Origin: Candidatus Vicinibacter affinis
Lineage (GTDB): Bacteria; Bacteroidota; Bacteroidia; Chitinophagales; Saprospiraceae
Length of the DNA stretch: 64,000 nt
Assembly: GCA_016714365.1 (NCBI GenBank)
Contig: JADJNH010000007.1
Location: forward strand, 434,001 to 498,000
Reading direction: 5' to 3'
The translations under genes and the position numbers were made by a program. Of the stretch, positions 44,930-52,748 are shown one piece after another (position 1 is the first letter of the stretch; every line of letters begins with the position of its first letter). The notes under the pieces are model-generated. The model made no database searches and was not told where the DNA came from. It was given only the letters and a program-made list of their open reading frames with translations.

Positions 44930-46077
44930 AAATCTCCACCTCTTAAGTTTATTCCAGAGTCTAAACCACTCTGTATCAAATCTAAAGAATAAGTTGAAGA
45001 GATTAACCTACTTTTGCCATCTTGAATAATCTCTTCTAATTCAATTTGTCGAATATGAGATTTCAAATCTTCAAATTCATTAGCAACAATAGCATAACTT
45101 TCCAGACATTCTAAACTATGAGTGGTAACAAAAAGTTGAATATTTGTCCGCAAGACTAATTCAAAAATTGATTTCCATAAACCCTTCATTTTGGTAAAAT
45201 GAATTCCATTATCAATTTCATCAATAAAAAATCTGGTTTCCAATCCATCTTTAGAATCTATATACAATAATTCTAGAACTATCCTGAAATATCGTATAAA
45301 TCCACTTCCCATTCTAGTGATTGGAAAAAAGTTTTTATTGCCTCTTGTTAAAACCCCAAGGATTGAATTCTCTTCAAACTTGATTAATTCAACTTTCTCA
45401 ATCCTATTATCAAACAATTGCAAATACTCAATTAACAAATCCCGTTTGTCAATATTAAGATTACTAAATTTATTATCTAATTGTACTTTTAGATAAAACT
45501 CATGCAAATCGGGAGAATACTCTGTATTGGGCCAAATGAATGGCCAATAAAGCAAAAAGTCATTGTGCTTTCTCTCCAAATCATCAAGGTAGTAAGGTTG
45601 CACTTCTTTAAGGGTGTTGTTTATGTATTGAACAAAATAATACGGTACATCCTTTAATTTGTCATAGTCGAACTTTCGTATTTGACGTGATTCAATTTCT
45701 GATAATTCTGATAATTTTTTTGAAAAAATTGTAATATCATCTCGGCTACCATCTTTCAATTTGTAATTAATAATAAGTGGAGCCGCGCTGTTATTAAGAA
45801 TATATTTTTTAAAATAATCTGGTATTAATAGGTCAGATTTCTTAGAAGTTACTGGCAAATGTGCGTGTATACCTCTTTCGCATAACATTTTATGAATGAA
45901 ATTTATTGAATACAAAAGGTTATCATTTACCAAAAGTGATTCAAGCAATGTTGTTTTGCCAATATTATTATCCCCAGTAATTAAATTTATTCTACCAATA
46001 TCCTTTAGAATAAAAGTATCTAACTTCTTATAGTTTTCAATTTTACACTCAGAAATATGTGGCATTAAAATTCCCAT
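44917..46077 (-). CDS. OLD/AAA-type ABC ATPase in the nuo operon (candidate defence gene)
   Basis: This 386-residue SMC/ABC-like ATPase of the AAA_15/AAA_21 type has Walker A TGDNNIGKTT (residues 34-43). An ABC-signature-like MGSGFIR lies near 256-262. Walker B is FFIDEIDNGIH (about 283-293), and the H-loop His320 is in VTTHSLECLES. The region between is a helical arm of about 200 residues. No nuclease domain is fused; the partner TOPRIM gene follows with a 13-base overlap. Its ATG is one base after the nuoE stop; a second Met at residue 5 could also start. G+C is 25-30% on two 60-base lines counted. The ATPase-plus-TOPRIM pairing recalls AriA-AriB of PARIS and OLD/GajA, but homology was not tested. 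Confidence 0.85.
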   Translation of the reverse strand: MGILMPHISECKIENYKKLDTFILKDIGRINLITGDNNIGKTTLLESLLVNDNLLYSINFIHKMLCERGIHAHLPVTSKKSDLLIPDYFKKYILNNSAAPLIINYKLKDGSRDDITIFSKKLSELSEIESRQIRKFDYDKLKDVPYYFVQYINNTLKEVQPYYLDDLERKHNDFLLYWPFIWPNTEYSPDLHEFYLKVQLDNKFSNLNIDKRDLLIEYLQLFDNRIEKVELIKFEENSILGVLTRGNKNFFPITRMGSGFIRYFRIVLELLYIDSKDGLETRFFIDEIDNGIHFTKMKGLWKSIFELVLRTNIQLFVTTHSLECLESYAIVANEFEDLKSHIRQIELEEIIQDGKSRLISSTYSLDLIQSGLDSGINLRGGDLWRN

Positions 46078-46078
46078 A

Positions 46079-46567
46079 TCAGGCTTTAGCTCTTAAATCA
46101 TCAATGAGTTGATCAATCTTCTCCTTAGTAAGGTGTTCATGGTAGTGATATTCCGGACCTATCTGAAGAACCGGACCGGTGCCACAAGCCGCCAGACATT
46201 CCACCGGCTTGATGGTAAACAAACCATCTTTTGTAGTCTCCCCTGAATGAATTCCCAATTTTTCTTCCAGGTATACAATCAATTCCTCGGCGCCTACATT
46301 ACAGCAAGGTCCCGTCCTGCAAACCTCCAAAACGTATTTCCCCACCGGTTTTACATGAAACATAGTATAGAAGGTAGCCACCTCGTACACTTCAATTGGA
46401 TGCAGATCCAATACTTTGGCAACCTCATCCATCACGTCCACAGGTAACCACCCGTGGTCCTCCTGCGCCAGATGCAGCACAGGCAGCAGAGCAGACTTGT
46501 GCCTTCCCTCCGGATAACGATGCTTAATTTCCTCGATCTCTTTTAATCTTGATTCACTAAAAACCAT
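46079..46567 (-). CDS. nuoE: NADH-quinone oxidoreductase subunit E
   Basis: This 162-residue thioredoxin-like [2Fe-2S] subunit of complex I has ligands in CRTGPC (first pair) and CLAAC (second pair), with GTGPVLQIG after. In most operons nuoF follows directly. Here the ATPase and TOPRIM genes separate them, with only 1 base to the ATPase start. Upstream is a 250-base repeat region, rather than nuoD itself. Confidence 0.95.
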   Translation of the reverse strand: MVFSESRLKEIEEIKHRYPEGRHKSALLPVLHLAQEDHGWLPVDVMDEVAKVLDLHPIEVYEVATFYTMFHVKPVGKYVLEVCRTGPCCNVGAEELIVYLEEKLGIHSGETTKDGLFTIKPVECLAACGTGPVLQIGPEYHYHEHLTKEKIDQLIDDLRAKA

Positions 46568-46817
46568 GATCTGTTTTTTTTATTTCTTTGAAGTCCCTTC
46601 AGACTTTATTTTTTACAATCCTACTCCTCCTCATTCGCCATTCCCTCATTAACTAATTCTCTCGTTAGCCGCTTTCGCGCCTGCCTGCCGACGCAGTCAG
46701 GCAGGGTTCCTTCACTTATCGTGCTGTCGCACGATACTCTGCTTACAGCAGAGATCGTTCAGTCATCCCTAATTCTCTAATTAACTCATTAGCTAATTAG
46801 CTCATTAACTAATTACC
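46568..46817. repeat. Hairpin-rich intergenic repeat between nuoD and nuoE
   Basis: The core (about 46644-46775) matches the units at 2252-2682. The shared order is CGTTAGCCGCTTTCGCG, GTTCCTTCACT, TATCGTGC-TGTC-GCACGATA (46717-46736), CTCTGC-TTACA-GCAGAG (46737-46753) and GATCGTTCAGTCATCCC. It is followed by a TTAGCTAATTAG-type AT palindrome. A further hairpin, CCTGCCTG (46680-46687) with CAGGCAGG (46698-46705), is inserted in the CCGC/GCGG module. It must be transcribed as part of the nuo mRNA unless a promoter lies here; none was recognised. Confidence 0.8.
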
Positions 46818-48044
46818 TCAAGCATCCAGCTCCCCCGCAATCACATTCAAACTACTCATCACCACAATGGCATCCGACAACATCTGTCCCTTCACCATTT
46901 CAGGATAGGCCTGATAATATATGAAGCAAGGCCTTCTGAAATGAAGACGGTACGGAGTCCTTCCGCCGTCACTGATCAGGTAAAATCCCAATTCACCGTT
47001 AGCACCTTCCACAGCCTGATATACTTCTCCGACAGGTGCATCAATTTCACCCATGATGATCTTGAAGTGATAGATCAACGCTTCCATATTTTTATATACT
47101 TCCTGTTTTGGAGGTAGATAATAATGGTCAGCGTCTGCGTGATACACGCCGGGAGGTTCAGCTTCTATTTTTTTGATGGCTTGTTCAATCAGGCTCAAAC
47201 TTTGCCAGATCTCTTCGTTCCGAACTACGTATCTGTCGTAGGTATCTCCGGTAGTGCCTACCGGTACGTCAAATTTGAAATCTTCATAAGAACAGTATGG
47301 TTCAGCAGTGCGCAGGTCATAGTCGATGCCGCATGCCCTCAGATTAGGACCTGTGAAACCATAATTTAAAGCCCTTTCAACACCCAGGCCACCAGTGCCG
47401 ATGGTGCGGTCCATAAAAATTCTGTTTCTGGACAACAGATTTTCAAATTCACGCCAAACAGGGGGAAACTCCTGCAAAAACTTTCGGGTCAGTTCAAAAA
47501 CTTTTGGATTGAAATCACGCTCAAAACCGCCAATACGCCCCATGTTGGTAGTCAGACGGGCACCACAAATTTCCTCGTAGATCTCGTATATTTTTTCTCG
47601 GTATTGGTACACATAGGTAAAACCTGTAAGGGCTCCGGTATCCACACCAAGAATACTGTTGCAAATCAGGTGGTCGGCAACTCTCGCCAGTTCCATGACC
47701 ATAACCCTCATATAATCCACCCGCTTGGGAACTTTCAGGCCCAACAACTTTTCTACAGTCAAATACCAACCGGTATTGTTTATGGGCGCTGAGCAATAAT
47801 TCAAACGATCTGTCAGCGGGGTAATCTGGTAAAAAGGTCTTCTTTCTGCTATTTTTTCAAATGCCCGGTGAATGTATCCGATGGTTTGTTCTCCACTCAC
47901 TATTCGTTCCCCGTCCAGCTTAAGCACATTCTGAAAAATTCCGTGCGTTGCCGGATGGGTAGGACCCAGATTCAGGGTGTTGTATGGAATATCCGGAATA
48001 TCCGGTTGATGAAATTCTGCTGTAAATTCAAGATTGGTCTTCAT
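46818..48044 (-). CDS. nuoD: NADH-quinone oxidoreductase subunit D
   Basis: This 408-residue quinone-site subunit is related to hydrogenase large subunits. The signature LGPTHPATHGIFQNVLKLDG lies near residue 27, followed by GYIHRAFEKIAERR. The C-terminal GGRTPYRLHFRRPCF segment is present. Full length. It follows nuoC by 12 bases. The next gene, nuoE, is separated by 250 bases of hairpin repeat, the largest gap in the operon apart from the inserted cassette. Confidence 0.95.
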   Translation of the reverse strand: MKTNLEFTAEFHQPDIPDIPYNTLNLGPTHPATHGIFQNVLKLDGERIVSGEQTIGYIHRAFEKIAERRPFYQITPLTDRLNYCSAPINNTGWYLTVEKLLGLKVPKRVDYMRVMVMELARVADHLICNSILGVDTGALTGFTYVYQYREKIYEIYEEICGARLTTNMGRIGGFERDFNPKVFELTRKFLQEFPPVWREFENLLSRNRIFMDRTIGTGGLGVERALNYGFTGPNLRACGIDYDLRTAEPYCSYEDFKFDVPVGTTGDTYDRYVVRNEEIWQSLSLIEQAIKKIEAEPPGVYHADADHYYLPPKQEVYKNMEALIYHFKIIMGEIDAPVGEVYQAVEGANGELGFYLISDGGRTPYRLHFRRPCFIYYQAYPEMVKGQMLSDAIVVMSSLNVIAGELDA

Positions 48045-48056
48045 GTTCTGACTGGT

Positions 48057-48563
48057 CTATCTGCCAAAATGATAATCTTTTTTATCCTCCCTAAGCGGAT
48101 CTTCCAACGGAAATTCTTTCCTCAATGGAAAATCAACCATTTCGTCCATATTGAGTATTCTCCTCAAATCAGGATGTCCCAAAAACTGCACTCCATAAAA
48201 GTCATAAGTCTCGCGCTCCATCCAGTTGGCAGAGGCATAAATTCCGGTGAGGCTTGGCACTTCCGGTTTGGTGATCGGGACAAAAACTTTTAAACGCATC
48301 CGGGTGTTGTGCCTCATACTTTGGATATGGTAAACAACGGCAAGCTCCCTGTCCGCATCATCAGGATAATGCACCCCACAGATGTCTGTGAGAAAGTTAA
48401 ATTCCAGGGCCGGATCTTTAAACAAAAAATGCACGACCCGGTATAGCTGATTTAAAGGAACCTCGGCTGTAAATATTCCATATTCATCCGGGATCATGGT
48501 TAAGACGTCCCCAAGTTGGGTAGTCACATGACTGGAAATCTGTTCGTGGCTAATTCCGCTCAT
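48057..48563 (-). CDS. nuoC: NADH-quinone oxidoreductase subunit C
   Basis: This 168-residue 30-kDa-type subunit of the peripheral arm lies near the quinone module. The signature is WMERETYDFYGVQFLGHPDL followed by RRILNMDEMVDFPLRKEFP. The length is typical for a separate NuoC, unfused to NuoD. Its start shares one base with the end of nuoB. Confidence 0.94.
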   Translation of the reverse strand: MSGISHEQISSHVTTQLGDVLTMIPDEYGIFTAEVPLNQLYRVVHFLFKDPALEFNFLTDICGVHYPDDADRELAVVYHIQSMRHNTRMRLKVFVPITKPEVPSLTGIYASANWMERETYDFYGVQFLGHPDLRRILNMDEMVDFPLRKEFPLEDPLREDKKDYHFGR

Positions 48564-49108
48564 TATTTGATAAAATAGGAGTCCATTAATTTTTTGTATT
48601 CCTCAGAATTCCTTCTGCGGATACTTTCCTTTCCGATGAGATCCTGAATTCGCATGACGCCTTCAATGATCTGTTCAGGTCTTGGCGGGCAACCTGGCAC
48701 GTAGACGTCCACAGGTATAATACGATCAATACCCTGGAGTACGGAATAGGTGTCAAATATGCCTCCACTGGACGCACAGGCCCCTACTGCAATAACCCAT
48801 CGTGGTTCATTCATTTGCTCATAAACCTGACGCAATACAGGTCCCATTTTTTTGGCAATGGTACCCATGACCATAAGCAGATCCGCTTGTCTGGGGGTAA
48901 AGCTCAATCTTTCGGAACCAAACCTCGCCAGGTCATAGTGCGAAGCCATGGTCGCCATGAATTCGATCCCACAACAGGAGGTAGCAAACGGAAGCGGCCA
49001 AATACTGTTCTTTCTGGCCAATCCCACCACACTGTCAAGTGAGGTGGCAAAAAATCCCTGCCCTTCAATTCCCGGTGGCGCTTCAGCCATTTTTATTTCG
49101 GCACTCAT
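48563..49108 (-). CDS. nuoB: NADH-quinone oxidoreductase subunit B
   Basis: This 181-residue subunit carries cluster N2, which passes electrons to quinone. The N2 ligands are visible as tandem Cys in ATSCCGIEFM, a Cys in VGACASSGG and a Cys in VPGCPPRPEQI. It follows nuoA by 26 bases. Confidence 0.95.
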   Translation of the reverse strand: MSAEIKMAEAPPGIEGQGFFATSLDSVVGLARKNSIWPLPFATSCCGIEFMATMASHYDLARFGSERLSFTPRQADLLMVMGTIAKKMGPVLRQVYEQMNEPRWVIAVGACASSGGIFDTYSVLQGIDRIIPVDVYVPGCPPRPEQIIEGVMRIQDLIGKESIRRRNSEEYKKLMDSYFIK

Positions 49109-49134
49109 GATTTTTTATTTCAAAGGTTTCTGTT

Positions 49135-49518
49135 CTATTCTCTTTCTTCTTTGGTCTCCCACTTAAGCACCCCCTTAAAAATGACATAGTAAAAACCGGC
49201 CATCAAAAGGGTTAAAAACACTAGGATTTCCGCAAATCCAAACCACCCCAGTTTTTTAAAATTGACCGCCCATGGGTACAAAAAAATGATCTCCACATCA
49301 AACAATACAAACAAGATGGCGGTCATAAAATACTTTACTGAGAAAGGACTCCTGGCATTGCCCACACTGTCCAGACCACACTCAAAGGAATTGTCGTGCC
49401 GGACCCCGCTGGATTTAGGACCCAACAGGTGAGTGGCCACCAGAACCACTACCACAAATGCGGCTGCTACTAAAAACTGAAGGAGAATCGGCAGGTAATC
49501 AAAAGGCATGTGGTTCAT
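49135..49518 (-). CDS. nuoA: NADH-quinone oxidoreductase subunit A
   Basis: This 127-residue membrane subunit has three transmembrane helices (LLQFLVAAAFVVVVLVA, MTAILFVLFDVEIIFLYPW, EILVFLTLLMAGFYYV). The conserved loop HDNSFECGLDSVGNARSPFS contains the switching Cys near the quinone tunnel. It is the first gene of the operon. A -7 promoter element (TATATTTG) lies 28 bases upstream. Confidence 0.95.
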   Translation of the reverse strand: MNHMPFDYLPILLQFLVAAAFVVVVLVATHLLGPKSSGVRHDNSFECGLDSVGNARSPFSVKYFMTAILFVLFDVEIIFLYPWAVNFKKLGWFGFAEILVFLTLLMAGFYYVIFKGVLKWETKEERE

Positions 49519-49545
49519 AAGTCAATTGTTTGGCCAGATTTGGCG

Positions 49546-49553
49546 CAAATATA
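49546..49553 (-). promoter_or_regulatory. -7 promoter element of the nuo operon
   Basis: On the minus strand it reads TATATTTG, a perfect TAnnTTTG, 28 bases upstream of nuoA. The -33 TTTG is not clear. The remaining bases to 49714 show no gene. Confidence 0.55.
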
Positions 49554-49714
49554 ATCCGAAGACCTTAGAAAAGTGTAGGAAAATGGATAATGTATCCCAA
49601 CTTTAAAAAAAATATCCTGATGTCTCAAAAGCTCCTCCATATCATCAATAAAAATTGACTGCCTTTTTAAATTTTAAGAAGGTTAAATAAATTGAACTCC
49701 TTCGCTCAGTATGG

Positions 49715-51052
49715 CTATTGACTAAAGTTTCTTCCCTTCTTCCCCCTGTCAAAAATATCAATACTGCCATTCTCCAATCGCAACACTCCCCTTGGACAAA
49801 CGGCCGAACAAACTCCACAACCCACACAGGAAGCCCGAACAATGTCCTGACCTTTCTGCGCATAAGCTCTTACATCAATGCCCATCTCACAGTAGGTAGA
49901 ACAATTTCCACAGGAAATGCACTGACCGCCGTTGGTGGTGATCCTGAATCTGGAAAAAAACTTCTGCTGAATACCCAAAATGGCCGCCATGGGGCATCCA
50001 AAACGACACCACACCCTGCTGCCCAGTAAAGGATAAAATCCTACTCCTATCACGCCCGAAAATGCAGACCCAATTAAAAATCCATAAATGGATCTCAAAG
50101 AAGCTGTATTGACTCCGGCTATGCTTGATATTCCGGAATAAAAACTGTAAAGAACCCCAGCAGTCATGACTACTGAAAAAACCAGTACAGAATAAATTAA
50201 ATACCTCTCTACTTTCCAAGCAGCAATCGATTTATCCGACAAATGTCTGAAAGGATCTCCTGCCGTTTCAGCAAGTCCCCCACATCCGCAGACCCAGCTG
50301 CAATACCATCTCTTGCCAAAAAAATAAGTGAGGACCGGTGACACCACTACAATCATCAATACTCCCCAAATCAACATCAGCCAACCTATGTTGCCATTCT
50401 GCATCATTTCCTGCAAGTGCCAGCCATCAAAAAAATAATAATTCAATGGCCACATGTTTTTAAAATCGTTGTAAGGCATGTTAAGCCTTAGCATAAATTC
50501 AGGAATGAGAAAGGCAAAGGCCAGTTGAAAAAAAATAACAGACAAAGTCCTTATCAATTGGTATTTGGAATGTTTGTATTTCCAAATAAATTTTACACCC
50601 ATAATCAAGATAGCCAGGGTGTACAATACTCCATATACAAACCACTGACTGGCATTTTGCTTCTTTAACAACTGACTCAGTGGATCAAAGAATGCCACCA
50701 GGCCGGTATTACTTTTGTCTCCCTGACCCAGATATTCCGGAAACCAATAAAGTAAAATATAAAATCCGGTAAGCACCATTCCTGTAAGCCATCCAAGCCA
50801 TCCTCTCGAACTTAAAGAATTGAAAAAATTATGGTTATTTTTTATCCCTTCCGGAACGTCACGATATGCCTCATAAGCATACAGTATAATCCCACATGAA
50901 ATCAAAGTAAGACTGATGACTAAAATAAACAAACCAACAGGAAGCAGATCGTATGTTGCAGCAACAAGCATGAGGAATCCGGAAAATCCAATCACTACTG
51001 ACCACATTTTGTTTCGCCCTTTTTGCAAAATTTTAATTCCAAAAGTGCTCAT
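49715..51052 (-). CDS. Membrane polyferredoxin (NapH/YccM-like 4Fe-4S protein)
   Basis: This 445-residue protein has an N-terminal block with several transmembrane helices (about 15-65, 90-115, 150-190, 220-240, 275-310). CSWVCGCGG and CRFGCPMAAILG resemble the NapH/YccM-type Cys motifs. Two C-terminal ferredoxin motifs follow, CISCGNCSTYCEMG and CVGCGVCSAVCPRG. It would pass electrons through the membrane to or from quinone. The start overlaps the FAD oxidoreductase gene by 4 bases (ATGA), so the two act together. It lies 196 bases upstream of nuoA on the same strand. The electron donor is unknown. Confidence 0.85.
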   Translation of the reverse strand: MSTFGIKILQKGRNKMWSVVIGFSGFLMLVAATYDLLPVGLFILVISLTLISCGIILYAYEAYRDVPEGIKNNHNFFNSLSSRGWLGWLTGMVLTGFYILLYWFPEYLGQGDKSNTGLVAFFDPLSQLLKKQNASQWFVYGVLYTLAILIMGVKFIWKYKHSKYQLIRTLSVIFFQLAFAFLIPEFMLRLNMPYNDFKNMWPLNYYFFDGWHLQEMMQNGNIGWLMLIWGVLMIVVVSPVLTYFFGKRWYCSWVCGCGGLAETAGDPFRHLSDKSIAAWKVERYLIYSVLVFSVVMTAGVLYSFYSGISSIAGVNTASLRSIYGFLIGSAFSGVIGVGFYPLLGSRVWCRFGCPMAAILGIQQKFFSRFRITTNGGQCISCGNCSTYCEMGIDVRAYAQKGQDIVRASCVGCGVCSAVCPRGVLRLENGSIDIFDRGKKGRNFSQ

Positions 51053-52404
51053 GTTTTTTGATTATTTTTATTTAAAAAAAGATTGGCCTCATCCAAACGC
51101 CAGCCGGCTGTGGCCTCTATTTTTTTTCCGAATTTTTTACAATAGTTTTCCAGTATTGCTGCACTGCAATCTTCATAAAATTCAGGATCAAAAAATGCCA
51201 GCCTGATTTCTTCCAAAACCTTATCCAGAGTTGATTTCCGCAGTATCCATTGTTCGCACACTTCGTGTCTGAACCGAATGCCCATCAGGTTAAATCCAAC
51301 GACCGTTTGTTGTATTTTTTCATACACGATTCTGATGGATTTTTTCCCATTTTCATGCGCCCAGTAAAAACTTTCCAAATCATCTGTCATCTTTGATGGC
51401 ACCTGACCATAAACCTGGTACTCTATGTCAAAAAACTTTGCAGAATTAAACCAAATGCCGGGATCATAAATTTTTTGCTCTCCACAAATAGTTTGTGCAA
51501 CACACTCTCCCATCATGCGTCCGGTGTACCAGACCGCCTCTACATCTCTTCTTCCTCTGCGTGGATTCCGAAGTTGTGCACAATCTCCTATCGCAAATAC
51601 GTCCGGGATGTTTGTTCGGAGGTATTCATCTACTAAAATTCCGCGGTCAGTTTCTATTTCAGAAGACTCAATAAATTTGATATTGGGACTCACTCCAGCC
51701 GTAAGTCCCACGTAATCGCATTTGATTTCTTCCCCCGAATCAAGTGTAACGGAGTGGACTTTTCCTGCTTCGTCTCCATTTATTTCTTTCAACTGACTAT
51801 TTAATCTAAGATCTATTCCATGCTGCAGAATGTGCCGGCTGATCATCTTAGATTCTTCCTCGGGTAAAATCATGGACCAGAATTGTGGCTCCCTCACAAG
51901 AAAGCTCACCGGAATATTCCTGGACTGAAACATTTCGGCCAACTCAATCCCAATCAATCCTCCTCCCACGATGACCGCACGCCGGATCCCGGAAGAACAA
52001 CGCTCCAGATATTCCAAATCCTGCTTATGATACAAGCCACGCACGCCCGACAAGTCCTGACCAGGCCATCCGTACTTATTAGACTTTGAGCCGGTAGCCA
52101 GGATGAGATAATCATAATTCACAGTGGATCCATTATTTAGCTGGATGCACTTTTTATCAAATTGGATACTTTCCGCACGAGCTTGAATCAAATCAATTTT
52201 ATTTTTTTTCCAAAAACCTCGCTCATAAGGTTGTATGTCTTTCCACCGCATGTGTCCCATGTACACATACATCAGGGCAGTACGACTAAAAAAATATTCA
52301 GACTCTTCTGAAATCAGGACTACCTCATGCATTGAATTTTTTCTGATAAACCTCGCTGCGGTAACTCCGGAAATACCGTTTCCGATTATTGCAATCTTCG
52401 ACAT
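51049..52404 (-). CDS. FAD/NAD(P)-dependent oxidoreductase (NirB/ferredoxin reductase-like)
   Basis: This 451-residue flavoprotein of the pyridine nucleotide-disulfide oxidoreductase type has an FAD Rossmann motif IAIIGNGISGVTAARF at the start. An NAD motif IVGGGLIGIELAEMF lies near 146, and FAIGDCAQLRNP gives the second FAD contact. There is no redox-active Cys pair, so it resembles ferredoxin reductases or nitrite reductase NirB heads rather than lipoamide dehydrogenases. A C-terminal domain of about 100 residues is unassigned. It overlaps the polyferredoxin gene by 4 bases and probably feeds it electrons from NAD(P)H. A TATTTTTG element (52425-52432) lies upstream. Confidence 0.85.
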   Translation of the reverse strand: MSKIAIIGNGISGVTAARFIRKNSMHEVVLISEESEYFFSRTALMYVYMGHMRWKDIQPYERGFWKKNKIDLIQARAESIQFDKKCIQLNNGSTVNYDYLILATGSKSNKYGWPGQDLSGVRGLYHKQDLEYLERCSSGIRRAVIVGGGLIGIELAEMFQSRNIPVSFLVREPQFWSMILPEEESKMISRHILQHGIDLRLNSQLKEINGDEAGKVHSVTLDSGEEIKCDYVGLTAGVSPNIKFIESSEIETDRGILVDEYLRTNIPDVFAIGDCAQLRNPRRGRRDVEAVWYTGRMMGECVAQTICGEQKIYDPGIWFNSAKFFDIEYQVYGQVPSKMTDDLESFYWAHENGKKSIRIVYEKIQQTVVGFNLMGIRFRHEVCEQWILRKSTLDKVLEEIRLAFFDPEFYEDCSAAILENYCKKFGKKIEATAGWRLDEANLFLNKNNQKT

Positions 52405-52424
52405 CTTGTAATCGACATAAGGAT

Positions 52425-52432
52425 CAAAAATA
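52425..52432 (-). promoter_or_regulatory. Possible -7 element for the redox pair
   Basis: On the minus strand it reads TATTTTTG, matching TAnnTTTG, 20 bases before the start codon. No matching -33 element was found. Confidence 0.4.
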
Positions 52433-52677
52433 ACTTTATAATTGAGATAAGCCCATTGATTCTTTTTTCAATTATTTTAAAATTTTAGAAAAGCTTCTCT
52501 GTCAAACATTCTCTGATCCCGGAAGTATGTCCTTGATTGCTTGGGTAAAAATCTTTAAATATGTTAAAAACATATTTTATATTAAATTAATTTTTAATTA
52601 ATTACATATGTTTAATTTATCATATATTATTATGCCTGTTTGAACTTTAGAATTATTCTTCCAAACTGTTAAATTCC

Positions 52678-52708
52678 TTGCATTTAATTTTAAATCTTTC
52701 TATCATTG
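52678..52708 (+). promoter_or_regulatory. Possible Bacteroidota-type promoter for the Omp28-like gene
   Basis: TTG, then 20 bases, then TATCATTG, which differs from TAnnTTTG at one base. It lies 40 bases upstream of the start at 52749. The rest of 52433-52677 is very AT-rich, with no gene seen. Confidence 0.4.
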
Positions 52709-52748
52709 CAGAGTTTTTCTTAAATTTTTACCTTCAAAACAAATCAAT

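Noticed and set aside
52433..52677. Small RNA or tRNA in the AT-rich stretch before the Omp28-like gene
   Set aside because: No cloverleaf, no conserved tRNA motif and no stable hairpin with a U tract was recognised.
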